From Rhodoferax sp. (GTDB lineage Bacteria > Pseudomonadota > Gammaproteobacteria > Burkholderiales > Burkholderiaceae_C): 13,223 nucleotides of DNA. Location: positions 1 to 13,223 of the forward strand of contig JAUXQA010000419.1 in assembly GCA_030683195.1 (NCBI GenBank), in the 5' to 3' direction. This document shows, piece after piece, positions 1-6,784 of this stretch. The translations under genes were made by a program, and so were the position numbers. Numbering within the stretch: the stretch's first letter is position 1; every line of letters begins with the position of its first letter. Under the pieces are notes generated by a model. That model was not told the DNA's origin. It ran no database searches and saw nothing but the letters and a program-made list of their open reading frames with translations.

Positions 1-156
1 CACGTCATTGAGCGACTTGACCCGGTTCAAGGCAAACAGCTTACGAAAAATCGCAGCCCAACTGGCCATGGAGACCACGATGAGCAGCAGCATCACCAAT
101 TGCACCACCACACTGGCGTTGAGCACCAGGTGAAGGATCGACATGTCTTGGTTCAT
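1..156 (-). CDS. tolQ: TolQ, Tol-Pal inner-membrane proton channel subunit (N-terminal part, cut by window edge)
   Basis: Only the first 52 codons are visible. They start with MNQDMSILHLVLNAS and continue into one hydrophobic segment (about residues 13-35), then a basic stretch around FRKLFALNRVKSL. TolQ is the MotA/ExbB-like inner-membrane subunit that, with TolR, uses the proton gradient to energise TolA for outer-membrane constriction at division. The identification rests on the N-terminal membrane segment and on position: its ATG overlaps the ybgC stop (ATGA, 153-156), matching the conserved ybgC-tolQRAB-pal order. The overlap implies translational coupling to ybgC, as no strong Shine-Dalgarno lies just upstream. 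An in-frame ATG at codon 5 is an alternative start. ExbB or MotA homologues are less likely given the ybgC neighbour. Confidence 0.82.
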   Translation of the reverse strand, partial: MNQDMSILHLVLNASVVVQLVMLLLIVVSMASWAAIFRKLFALNRVKSLNDV

Positions 157-587
157 GGGGTAAACGCTTCAAAGAGGGTTGGGGGAATTCGGGTGGGCTT
201 GTAGCTGGTGGCGTTGACCCAGCCTGCGCGAATGGTGCCCTCGCACAACAAGACCGGGGACGCGCTGGTTTTCAACCAAACCTGCTGTTGTATTGTCAGC
301 GACGCACGGCCGACTTCGGTGGGCGTGGCTGTAACAATCAGTTCGTCATCAAGCCGGGCCGGCCGGTGGTAGCGCACCTGGGTGTCGCTCACGACAAACA
401 TGCCCCCGGTGGTTTCTTTGAGCTGGCGCTGTTCCAGCCCCAGGGAGCGCAACCACTCGGTGCGTGCCCGCTCAAAAAACTTGAGGTAGTTGGCATAAAA
501 CACAATGCCGCCCGCGTCCGTGTCTTCCCAATAGACCCGCACGGGCCATGAGAACGGGGTGGCGGCGAGTGCAGCGTCACTCATCAT
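153..587 (-). CDS. ybgC: YbgC, Tol-Pal-associated acyl-CoA thioesterase (hotdog fold)
   Basis: A 144-residue protein of usual family length. The N-terminal motif WEDTDAGGIVFYANYLKFFE (residues 20-39) is the 4-hydroxybenzoyl-CoA thioesterase/YbgC signature, with Asp24 of TDAGG as the expected catalytic acid. The rest (VRYHRPARLDDEL, about 72-84) is typical of a single hotdog domain. Members hydrolyse short or medium acyl-CoA in the cytoplasm and have been linked to phospholipid metabolism and the Tol-Pal system. The stop overlaps the tolQ start by 4 bp. The start directly abuts the stop of the upstream aminotransferase gene. Two adjacent ATG codons (587 and 584) are possible starts; the first is used here. 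There is no clear Shine-Dalgarno, so translation is probably coupled to the aminotransferase. Confidence 0.93.
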   Translation of the reverse strand: MMSDAALAATPFSWPVRVYWEDTDAGGIVFYANYLKFFERARTEWLRSLGLEQRQLKETTGGMFVVSDTQVRYHRPARLDDELIVTATPTEVGRASLTIQQQVWLKTSASPVLLCEGTIRAGWVNATSYKPTRIPPTLFEAFTP

Positions 588-1793
588 TCAGGCTAGCAAG
601 GTCTTCAGGCGCTCGATCGCCATTTGCAGTTGCGCCATGGAACTGGCCGTTGAAAAACGGATGAAGTTGTGGGTGTCTGCCGTGCCGAAGTCACGTCCGG
701 GCGTGGCGGCGACATGGGCTTTGTTCATGATCTCGAAGGCCAGGTCCCAACTGTCTTTGACGCCCAGCTTGGCGCAGGCGGCGCGGCAATCGGCCCAGGC
801 GTAAAACGCACCATCAGGCATCACTGGCACCGTCAGGCCCAGGGCGTTGAGGGCGGGGATGAAATAGTCGCGTCGGGCCTTGAATTCGCTGCGCCGGCGC
901 TCGTATTCGCAGATGCTGGCTTCTTCAAAGCACGCCAGAGCGGCGTATTGGGAGATGGTGCTGGGGCAAATAAACAGGTTTTGGGCCAGGCGTTCAATGA
1001 CCGGCACCAGCGTCTGCGGCACCACCATCCAGCCCAGGCGCCAGCCGGTCATGTTGAAGTACTTGCTGAAGCTGTTGATGCTGATGATGTTGTCATCCAG
1101 GGCCAGCGCCGTTTGGCCGTATTGGGGGTCATGGCTGAGGCCAAGGTAGATTTCATCCACCAGGGTGATGCCGCCCTTGCCACTCACCACCTCATGAATG
1201 CGCCGCAATTCATCGGGATGGATGGAGGTACCGGTGGGGTTGGACGGCGAGGCCAACAGCACGCCCCGGGTACCTGTGCCTAGTGGGCTGGTTTTGTCTA
1301 CCCAAGCGGCCTGGACCTTGTCGGCACTGAGTTGGTAGCGCTCGGCGGCTGTGGTGGGGATGAGTACTGCCGTGCCATCTGCAGCACTCACAAAGTGGCG
1401 GTTGCAGGGGTAGCTGGGGTCGGGCATGAGGATTTCATCACCGGCTTCAATCAAGGCCAGGCAGGCCAGTTGCAGCGCGGCTGAGGCACCGGCTGTGATG
1501 ACAATGCGGCTGGCAGGCACTGCCACATTAAAGCGCTGGCAGTACCAGTCGCTGATGCGCTCGCGCAGTTCGGGCATGCCCAAGGCTTGCGTGTAGTGCG
1601 TTTTACCGTCTCGAATGGCCTGGGCTGCAGCCTCCTGCACCAAAGGCGGGGCCGTGAAATCAGGCTCGCCAATGTTCAGGAAGATCATGGGCGAGTCGGT
1701 ATGCGCGACCTGTGCCGCCAGATGGGATGCGGCCTTGGCGACCTCCATCACATAGAACGGCTCAATGCGCTCGGCGCGCTGAGATACTCTCAT
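588..1793 (-). CDS. Class I/II PLP-dependent aminotransferase
   Basis: A 401-residue fold-type I aminotransferase. Visible landmarks: NIGEPDF (40-46) near the substrate site, YTQALGMPELRE (67-78), AGASAALQLA (101-110) for the cofactor phosphate, the SPSNPTG motif (182-188, Asn185), Asp213 and Tyr216 in DEIYLGLS, the PLP Schiff-base Lys244 in SFSKYFNMTGWRLGW, Arg252 for the phosphate, and Arg379 in NFIRFS for the substrate carboxylate. All key residues of an active enzyme are present. Aspartate/aromatic amino acid or alanine transamination is plausible, but the substrate cannot be read from sequence. The ATG overlaps the nusB stop by 4 bp (1790-1793), and its own stop touches the ybgC start, so it is translationally embedded between these genes. 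A GGGGA stretch about 10 nt upstream may act as ribosome site. Confidence 0.93.
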   Translation of the reverse strand: MRVSQRAERIEPFYVMEVAKAASHLAAQVAHTDSPMIFLNIGEPDFTAPPLVQEAAAQAIRDGKTHYTQALGMPELRERISDWYCQRFNVAVPASRIVITAGASAALQLACLALIEAGDEILMPDPSYPCNRHFVSAADGTAVLIPTTAAERYQLSADKVQAAWVDKTSPLGTGTRGVLLASPSNPTGTSIHPDELRRIHEVVSGKGGITLVDEIYLGLSHDPQYGQTALALDDNIISINSFSKYFNMTGWRLGWMVVPQTLVPVIERLAQNLFICPSTISQYAALACFEEASICEYERRRSEFKARRDYFIPALNALGLTVPVMPDGAFYAWADCRAACAKLGVKDSWDLAFEIMNKAHVAATPGRDFGTADTHNFIRFSTASSMAQLQMAIERLKTLLA

Positions 1794-2323
1794 GCGCGCA
1801 CGCGTCCCCGATCGGCATTCATCTCGGTGGCGCGCAGGGTGGGAGCGAGCCCATTGAGCACAGCATTCACATATTTGTGGCCATCGGTGCCGCCGAACTC
1901 CTTGGCCAGCTCAACACACTCATTGAGAACCACCCGCCAAGGCACGTCCAGGCAATGCTTGAACTCAAAGGCACCAATCCACAGCACGCCGTGTTCTACG
2001 GGCGAGATCTCGCTCAAAGGGCGGTCCAGCAGCGGCACGATCAAGGCGTCCAGCTCGGCTGCCTGTTCGGCGCAACCATGCAGCAGGGCGTCAAAGTGGA
2101 CCGAATCACATTTGGAGAAACCCGCCAGGTCACGCGTGAACATGTCAATGTCGGTGACGCCATTTTTACCCACCAGCACCTGGTAAAGCGCCTGCAGCGC
2201 GAATTCACGCGAGCGGCTGCGGTCTGACTTGCTGCCGGCCTTTCGGGCGCCAGTGCTGGTCAGGCCGGTGCGGGCCTGACGGGGTGGGCGCGTGGTGGCC
2301 GAATTTGGTTTTAAGTCGCTCAT
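1790..2323 (-). CDS. nusB: NusB, transcription antitermination factor
   Basis: NusB binds boxA RNA with NusE (ribosomal protein S10) and promotes antitermination, chiefly in rRNA operons. The NusB fold starts at about residue 37 (SREFALQALYQ) and includes HFDALLHGC (76-84), LDRPLSEISPVEHGVLWIGA (98-117), PWRVVLNECVELAKEFGGTD (127-146) and KYVNAVLNGLA (149-159), all typical of the all-helical family. At 177 residues it is longer than the roughly 140 of E. coli NusB because of a polar, basic N-terminal extension of about 35 residues, rich in Arg, Ser and Thr. The start is supported by GGAAG 7 nt before the ATG and by the one-base overlap with the ribH stop (TGATG). The ribH-nusB pairing is widely conserved. 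Confidence 0.95.
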   Translation of the reverse strand: MSDLKPNSATTRPPRQARTGLTSTGARKAGSKSDRSRSREFALQALYQVLVGKNGVTDIDMFTRDLAGFSKCDSVHFDALLHGCAEQAAELDALIVPLLDRPLSEISPVEHGVLWIGAFEFKHCLDVPWRVVLNECVELAKEFGGTDGHKYVNAVLNGLAPTLRATEMNADRGRVRA

Positions 2324-2796
2324 CAGATTTCTTCCAGTAAATTGGCCATTTCAACCGCGACGCGGGCGGCATCCCGGCCTTTTTCGGTTCGGCGAGCCAT
2401 GGCTTGCTCCAGGTTTTCGGTGGTGAGAATGGCATTGGCAATCGGGATCTGGAAGTCCAGGCCCACGCGGGTCACTCCGGCGCCAGATTCATTGGCGACC
2501 AGCTCAAAGTGGTAGGTTTCGCCCCGAATGATGCAGCCCAGTGCCACCAGTGCGTCAAACTTCATCTTCTCGGCCATGGCCAGCAGAGCCAAAGGAACTT
2601 CAAGCGCGCCCGGCACCTGGATCAGGGTGATGTCTTGCTCCGCCACGCCGAGTGCCAATAACTCTGCGGTGCAGGCCTGCGCCAGCGCATCGGTGATGGG
2701 CTCATTGAATCGCGCCTGCACGATCCCGATTTTCAGGTCTTTGCCATTGAGGCGGCTACTGCCGGCCTCCAGCGTTCCTTTGTCTGCACCAAACAT
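2323..2796 (-). CDS. ribH: RibH, 6,7-dimethyl-8-ribityllumazine synthase
   Basis: RibH condenses 5-amino-6-(D-ribitylamino)uracil with 3,4-dihydroxy-2-butanone 4-phosphate to give lumazine, the penultimate riboflavin intermediate. It normally forms pentamers or icosahedral shells in the cytoplasm. The 157-residue protein has the expected order: IGIVQARFNEPI (23-34) with the substrate-stacking aromatic Phe30, VPGALEVPLA (61-70), and GCIIRGETYHFE (87-98) with the conserved His96. A C-terminal helix RTEKGRDAARVAVEMANLL closes the protein. The ATG has AGGA about 8 nt upstream. It follows the RibB-type gene after 68 bp and overlaps nusB by one base. Confidence 0.96.
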   Translation of the reverse strand: MFGADKGTLEAGSSRLNGKDLKIGIVQARFNEPITDALAQACTAELLALGVAEQDITLIQVPGALEVPLALLAMAEKMKFDALVALGCIIRGETYHFELVANESGAGVTRVGLDFQIPIANAILTTENLEQAMARRTEKGRDAARVAVEMANLLEEI

Positions 2797-2864
2797 GAAT
2801 CGATCCTAGCTTTATAAATTTGATTGACATGCCTTCAGGGCAAGCGCTGTGCGGCAAAGCCTGG
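2797..2864 (-). other. Intergenic region between the RibB-type gene and ribH
   Basis: A 68-bp gap on the minus strand. It contains the ribH Shine-Dalgarno (AGGA about 8 nt before the ATG) and an AT-rich stretch with TATAAA near the ribH end. The TATAAA has no -35 hexamer at the right spacing, so it was not called a promoter. No stem followed by a T-run was seen. Confidence 0.5.
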
Positions 2865-3980
2865 CTACTGCGTGATGTAGCCGATGATTTCCAGGCCGTA
2901 ACCGGTCATGCTGGGCATGCGCCGGGGGTTGCCCATCAGGTTCATTTTGTGCACACCGCACTCCCGCAAAATTTGCGCGCCAATGCCGTAGTTGCGCAGG
3001 TCCATGCGGCCGCGCTCCGGCGCGTAACTGGCGCGGGCTGTGCCGTCAATTTGGGACAGCAATTGATCCGGACTCTCTCCGCAGTTCAGAAAAACCAGCA
3101 CGCCTTGGCCCTCGGCGGCTACCCGGGCCAGGCTGGCGTCCAGGCTCCAGGAGTGCATGGTGCGGCCAATTTCCAGAGCGTCCAGCACCGACAGGGGTTC
3201 ATGCACGCGCACAGCCACGGTGTCACCTGACGCCCACTCGCCCTTGACCAGCGCCAGATGCACGCCATGGGATGTTTTGTCCTTGAACGCATGCAGGGTG
3301 AACTCACCAAAAGCGGTGTTGATAGGGCGTGTTTGCACCTTCTCAACCAACGAGTCAACTCGGCTGCGGTGGGCGATCAGGTCGGCGATGGTGCCGATCT
3401 TGAGGCCATGCTCGGCAGCAAAAATCTGCAGGTCAGGCAGGCGCGCCATAGTGCCGTCGTCTTTCATGATCTCGCAAATGACCGAGGCCGGACTGCAGCC
3501 CGCCATCGCGGCGAGGTCACACCCAGCTTCAGTGTGGCCGGCGCGCATCAGCACGCCGCCGTCAACTGCTTGCAAGGGGAAAATATGGCCGGGCTGCACC
3601 AGATCGTCCGGGCGGGCATCGCGCGCCACCGCGGCTTGCACGGTGCGAGCCCGGTCTGCCGCTGAAATGCCGGTAGTGACGCCTTCATTCGCTTCAATGG
3701 ACACGGTGAAGGCGGTGCCTTTTTTGTCACCGTTGCGAACGGTCATGGGAGGCAATTGCAGGCGCTCGCAGCGTTCGCGGGTGAGCGTGAGGCAAATCAG
3801 GCCACGCCCAAAACGCGCCATAAAATTGATGCCTTCTGCGGTAACGTGGTCTGCAGCCAGCACCAGGTCGCCTTCGTTTTCACGGTCTTCTTCGTCCACC
3901 AGAATCACCATACGACCCGCGCGCATGTCCGCCACGATGTCTTCAACAGGAGAAATGGCCACAGGGGATGGGACTGTCAT
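2865..3980 (-). CDS. RibB-type 3,4-dihydroxy-2-butanone-4-phosphate synthase with degenerate RibA-like C-terminal domain (RibBX type)
   Basis: A 371-residue two-domain protein often auto-annotated as bifunctional RibBA. The N-terminal half (about 8-205) is a complete DHBP synthase: the acidic metal loop DEEDRENEGDLV (29-40), the TGISAADR region (103-110), PGHIFPL (130-136) and GHTEAGCDLA (148-157, His149). It converts ribulose 5-phosphate to DHBP and formate. The C-terminal half (about 215-371) has the GTP cyclohydrolase II fold pattern (YGIGAQIL, 331-338), but where RibA has its zinc motif with three cysteines this protein reads RVHEPLSVLDALEIG, with no cysteine. GTP cyclohydrolase II activity is therefore unlikely. 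The architecture matches the RibBX variant described in Proteobacteria. GAAAGAA lies upstream of the ATG. The gene follows ribE after 48 bp. Confidence 0.93.
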   Translation of the reverse strand: MTVPSPVAISPVEDIVADMRAGRMVILVDEEDRENEGDLVLAADHVTAEGINFMARFGRGLICLTLTRERCERLQLPPMTVRNGDKKGTAFTVSIEANEGVTTGISAADRARTVQAAVARDARPDDLVQPGHIFPLQAVDGGVLMRAGHTEAGCDLAAMAGCSPASVICEIMKDDGTMARLPDLQIFAAEHGLKIGTIADLIAHRSRVDSLVEKVQTRPINTAFGEFTLHAFKDKTSHGVHLALVKGEWASGDTVAVRVHEPLSVLDALEIGRTMHSWSLDASLARVAAEGQGVLVFLNCGESPDQLLSQIDGTARASYAPERGRMDLRNYGIGAQILRECGVHKMNLMGNPRRMPSMTGYGLEIIGYITQ

Positions 3981-4028
3981 ACGAGGTTCTTTCAGAAAAG
4001 GAGATGAGTAGGGGTCAGGCTGGGCGCC

Positions 4029-4673
4029 TCAATGGGCGGCGGTTGGTGTGGCTTGAACTTCAGGCTGGAGCATGCGCTCCACGTAACGCGCAATCAGGTC
4101 AATTTCAAGGTTGACATGGGCGCCCGCCTGCAGCGTGCCCAGCGCCGTGTTGTGAATGGTGTGGGGAATCAGGTTGATGCTCATCTCGCAGCCACCCGGC
4201 TGGTCCTGAATACGGTTAACCGTGAGGCTGGCACCGTCGACGGTGATGGAGCCTTTGTAAGCGAGGTATTTGGCCAGTGTTTTGGGGGCCAGAATGCGCA
4301 ACTCCCAGCTTTCGCCAACCTCTGCAAAATAGGTCACGGCGCCAATGCCATCCACGTGCCCGGAAACCAGGTGTCCGCCGAGGCGGTCGTTGGCGCGCAG
4401 GGCCTTTTCAAGGTTGATGGTGCCGGTGTCGGTGAGGCCCGCAGTTTTATCCAGTGATTCGGCCGAGACATCGACCGTAAACTGGCATTGCGCGGGATCA
4501 AACGTGGTAACTGTCATGCAAGCACCATTGAGCGCAATGCTGTCGCCCAAGCCAACGTCGTCCAAGTAGGCGGGCGGGCAGGCGATGGTCAGGCGCTTGC
4601 CGTGGGTTGAAGAGCTGCCTAAGGCGTGAACGGCGACGATGCGCCCCACGCCGGTGATGATTCCGGTAAACAT
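4029..4673 (-). CDS. ribE: RibE, riboflavin synthase alpha subunit
   Basis: Riboflavin synthase dismutates two 6,7-dimethyl-8-ribityllumazine molecules to riboflavin and the pyrimidinedione that RibH reuses. The protein has 214 residues and shows the internal duplication of the family. Repeat 1 starts at MFTGIITGVG (1-10) and contains NGACMTV (49-55). Repeat 2 starts at GGHLVSGHVDGIG (99-111) and contains KGSITVDGASLTV (140-152). HTIHNTAL (171-178) and an amphipathic C-terminal helix for trimer contact follow. Start at the MFTGII methionine is fixed by family conservation; the Shine-Dalgarno (CGAAAA) is weak. A short Pro/Thr/Ala tail ends the protein. Some naming schemes call this gene ribC. 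Confidence 0.96.
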   Translation of the reverse strand: MFTGIITGVGRIVAVHALGSSSTHGKRLTIACPPAYLDDVGLGDSIALNGACMTVTTFDPAQCQFTVDVSAESLDKTAGLTDTGTINLEKALRANDRLGGHLVSGHVDGIGAVTYFAEVGESWELRILAPKTLAKYLAYKGSITVDGASLTVNRIQDQPGGCEMSINLIPHTIHNTALGTLQAGAHVNLEIDLIARYVERMLQPEVQATPTAAH

Positions 4674-4906
4674 AGATTGTATTTTCGCAGGGAAAGGGTC
4701 GTATTCTCGGTGATCGGGCGGCTATTTGCTGGACCACTGTAGAGTTTACGGCCCGCGCAACCGGTCTATTGACCTGCGTGAGCACTGGCAAGGCTGCGAA
4801 TGAGCCTCCAAGGCTGTTTTTAAGCTTTTTGGTCCTCTAGCCGGCGTATCAATTGGGTGAGAGTGATGAATATAATAGCGCCGAGCCCAACTCCTCTGGT
4901 TGCTGA
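4674..4906. other. Intergenic region between ribD and ribE, with mutually exclusive short hairpins
   Basis: A 233-bp gap, the largest in the riboflavin block. No credible coding frame was found. Three copies of a 5-base arm can pair in two exclusive ways: AGGCT (4791-4795) with AGCCT (4803-4807), or AGCCT (4803-4807) with AGGCT (4811-4815). On the plus strand the second hairpin is followed by GTTTTT and a further T-run, resembling a weak intrinsic terminator that would face transcription antisense to ribD. A perfect TATAAT occurs on the plus strand at 4871-4876 without a matching -35. GGTC/GACC flank a 4-nt loop at 4762-4773. The conserved core blocks of an FMN riboswitch were not recognised on either strand. 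Confidence 0.4.
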
Positions 4907-6028
4907 TCAAAAGGTGTCAGACTTGAGCGCGCGGGCCAAGAGCCTCAGGTCCGGGCCAATTTGCTCCACGCTGTGAAAGCGCAATTCCACCGCGTCGCCC
5001 AAGTGTGTCAGGGGGCCAAAGTGGGCCATGCCGCTGCCCAGCCCGATGAGCTTGGGCGCGAGGTACACCAGAATTTCATCCACTAGGCCTTCGCGAACGA
5101 GAGATCCATTGAGCTTGTGACCTGCCTCAACGTGCAGCTCATTGATCTCGCGGCGCGCCAGATCGCGCAGCAGGGCGGCCAGGTCGACCTTGGTTTCGGT
5201 ACGAGGCGTGGTGCCCGGCATGTAAATGACGGTGGCGCCGCGTGCCTCCAGGGAGGCTTGCTTGGCGAGATTTTCGACAGCTGCGTAGATGAAAACCGTG
5301 CGACCAGCCATAAACAGGGCCGCATCCAGCGGCGTCTCCAGGCGGCTGTCCACAATCACCAGATGGGGCTGCCGAGGTGTCTCAACGAGCCGCACATCCA
5401 GCTTGGGGTTATCAGCCAGTACGGTGCCAATGCCGGTGAACACAGCGCAGGCGCGGGCACGCCAGGCATGGCCGTCGGTGCGTGCTTCTGGTGAAGTGAT
5501 CCATTGGCTTACGCCATTGTCCAAAGCGGTTTTGCCGTCCAGTGACGCCGCCATTTTCATGCGCACCCAGGGCGTCTTGCGAATCATGCGGCTGAAAAAA
5601 CCGATGTTGAGTTCACGACATTCCACAGCCAGCGGGTGTTCGGGCGGCAAGACCTCCACCTCCACCCCTGCCGCGCGCAGTCGCTCGAACCCTTGTCCTG
5701 TCACCACCGGGTTGGGGTCTGTGTTGGTAGAGACCACTCTTTTGATGCCGGCCGCTATCAGCGCATCACAGCACGGGCCCGTTCGGCCATGATGTGAGCA
5801 AGGCTCCAGAGTGACATAGGCGGTGGCGCCTTTAACCGAGTTGCCCCGATTGGCTGCATCTCGCAGTGCCATGACCTCAGCGTGCGGCCCGCCAGCGCGT
5901 TGGGTGTGGCCCTGGCCCAGAACTTCGCCCGTGGGCGTGGTGATGACGCAGCCTACGCGGGGGTTGGGGGAGGTGAGATAAAGGCTTTTTTGGGCAAGGG
6001 TCAGGGCTTGTTTGAGGAAGGTGGTCAT
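4907..6028 (-). CDS. ribD: RibD, bifunctional diaminohydroxyphosphoribosylaminopyrimidine deaminase / 5-amino-6-(5-phosphoribosylamino)uracil reductase
   Basis: RibD carries out the second and third steps of riboflavin synthesis: deamination of the pyrimidine, then NADPH-dependent reduction of the ribosyl side chain. With the ATG at 6028 the protein has 373 residues, the usual length. The N-terminal deaminase domain shows TSPNPRVGC (19-27), the zinc ligand and catalytic Glu in HAE (49-51), and PCSHHGRTGPC (76-86, Cys77 and Cys86 as zinc ligands). The reductase domain begins around KTPWVRMKMAASLDGKTA (151-168) and includes SQWITSPEAR (174-183), GIGTVLADNP (199-208) and ELHVEAGHKLNGSLV (297-311). 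The frame stays open to a TTG at 6067 (13 more residues, low-complexity); the ATG was chosen because it begins at the conserved family N terminus. Neither start has a strong Shine-Dalgarno. The gene is divergent from pilV. Confidence 0.93.
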   Translation of the reverse strand: MTTFLKQALTLAQKSLYLTSPNPRVGCVITTPTGEVLGQGHTQRAGGPHAEVMALRDAANRGNSVKGATAYVTLEPCSHHGRTGPCCDALIAAGIKRVVSTNTDPNPVVTGQGFERLRAAGVEVEVLPPEHPLAVECRELNIGFFSRMIRKTPWVRMKMAASLDGKTALDNGVSQWITSPEARTDGHAWRARACAVFTGIGTVLADNPKLDVRLVETPRQPHLVIVDSRLETPLDAALFMAGRTVFIYAAVENLAKQASLEARGATVIYMPGTTPRTETKVDLAALLRDLARREINELHVEAGHKLNGSLVREGLVDEILVYLAPKLIGLGSGMAHFGPLTHLGDAVELRFHSVEQIGPDLRLLARALKSDTF

Positions 6029-6200
6029 GTTGGGGTCGGTCGAAGGGGGGCGGTGGTTGTCCGCCAAGCGGTGACTTCAACCAGACCAACGGCAGGTCGG
6101 ATGTGGTTTTGGTCTAGTGTTCGGATTTATGCTAACCGACATCATGAATTCTCCTTGCATTGCCTCTCAACTTGCGTCCAAGCATGCGGGTTTGCTCCCT
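6029..6200. promoter_or_regulatory. Divergent intergenic region between ribD and pilV (expected to hold both promoters)
   Basis: These 172 bp separate two divergent transcription units, so promoters for both should be here by position. No convincing sigma-70 pair was found: TTGGTC (from about 6110) and TATGCT (from about 6129) are spaced only 13 nt apart. No sigma-54 GG/GC element was recognised. The region also contains alternative upstream starts for pilV (GTG 6117, ATG 6129, ATG 6144) and the 22-codon ORF on the opposite strand. Confidence 0.4.
6077..6145 (-). CDS. Possible 22-codon upstream ORF ahead of ribD
   Basis: A short minus-strand ORF beginning MMSVSINPNTRPK and ending TGA at 6077. 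It has AAGGAG 5 nt before the first ATG, a better ribosome site than that of ribD. It is in the same reading frame as ribD and separated from it only by the TGA and about 16 further codons to the ribD ATG. It could be a leader peptide that couples translation to ribD, a remnant of an extended ribD N terminus, or chance: the AAGGAG is the complement of CTCCTT in the sequence just upstream of the pilV start. No similarity is recognised. Confidence 0.22.
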   Translation of the reverse strand: MMSVSINPNTRPKPHPTCRWSG

Positions 6201-6782
6201 ATGAGCAGGTTGACAGCGCGTGACGCCGGCTTTTCACTTGTTGAAGTTCTGGTTTCAATTGTGATTTTGTCATTTGGTTTGTTAGGAATGGTGGGCATGC
6301 AAGCGGCTTCCATGCAGTCAAACCGGGATTCACGAGCCCAGTCGGCCGCCGTTGTACTCGCGCGAGAACTGAGTGAGTCCATTCGAGGCAACAAGGCTGA
6401 AGGCATTAAAGTGGCTGCCAATAATCCCTATGTTGGTGCCTTTGCTTCCCCGTTGACTGCCGCTACCCCCTCTTATTGTCTCAATGTGGCAACTGGCACG
6501 GCCGCCTGCACCAGTCCAGCGGACATTGCAAATGCTCAGATGACTGAGTGGCTGGGTCGGGTGGACAACGAATTGCCCGGTGCCAGGGTGGCAGTCTGTT
6601 TTGATTCGGATCCGTTCGATTCGGCCGGTCGGCCGCGTTGGGCTTGTAATGGAACAGGAAGCATTCTGGTAGTCAAAATTGGGTGGACTCGTGGGTCAAC
6701 CGATAAGTCTAAGTCCGGCAATGCTGCGCTGGAGCGCGCGGTCATTCCATCGGTCACACTGCCGGTCACAGCGGGAAGTTGA
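6201..6782 (+). CDS. pilV: PilV-type type IV pilus minor prepilin
   Basis: A 193-residue prepilin from the ATG at 6201. The leader MSRLTARDAG is cut by prepilin peptidase before FSLVEVLVSIVILSFGLLG, giving mature Phe1 and the conserved Glu5 (residue 15), followed by the hydrophobic N-terminal helix. The GLLGMVGMQ end of the helix and the following SNRDSRAQSAAVVLARELSE stretch are typical of PilV. PilV is a minor pilin that, with PilW, PilX and PilY1, primes pilus assembly and sits at the pilus tip. The C-terminal globular part has four cysteines, possibly forming disulfides. The frame is open further upstream (ATG 6144, ATG 6129, GTG 6117), which would give an unusually long leader; 6201 gives a normal 10-residue leader. 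The Shine-Dalgarno is weak. The stop lies 2 bp before pilW. Confidence 0.88.
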   Translation: MSRLTARDAGFSLVEVLVSIVILSFGLLGMVGMQAASMQSNRDSRAQSAAVVLARELSESIRGNKAEGIKVAANNPYVGAFASPLTAATPSYCLNVATGTAACTSPADIANAQMTEWLGRVDNELPGARVAVCFDSDPFDSAGRPRWACNGTGSILVVKIGWTRGSTDKSKSGNAALERAVIPSVTLPVTAGS

Positions 6783-6784
6783 AT

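Noticed and set aside
3157..4011. Long plus-strand open frame (284 codons) opposite the RibB-type gene
   Set aside because: It is antisense to a clearly recognised riboflavin gene, with Arg/Ser-rich composition typical of shadow translation of GC-rich DNA.
2797..4028. Possible FMN riboswitch upstream of the RibB-type gene or ribH
   Set aside because: The gaps are only 48 and 68 bp, too short for the aptamer, and its conserved core blocks are not present.
4871..4876. Perfect TATAAT on the plus strand, and TATTAT on the minus strand, in the ribD-ribE gap
   Set aside because: No -35-like hexamer at 16-18 nt on either strand. On the plus strand it would drive transcription antisense to the end of ribD with no gene ahead.
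4907..6067. RibD starting at the upstream TTG (386 residues)
   Set aside because: The additional 13 residues are low-complexity and precede the conserved family N terminus; the ATG at 6028 gives normal length. Not fully excluded, since neither start has a strong ribosome site.
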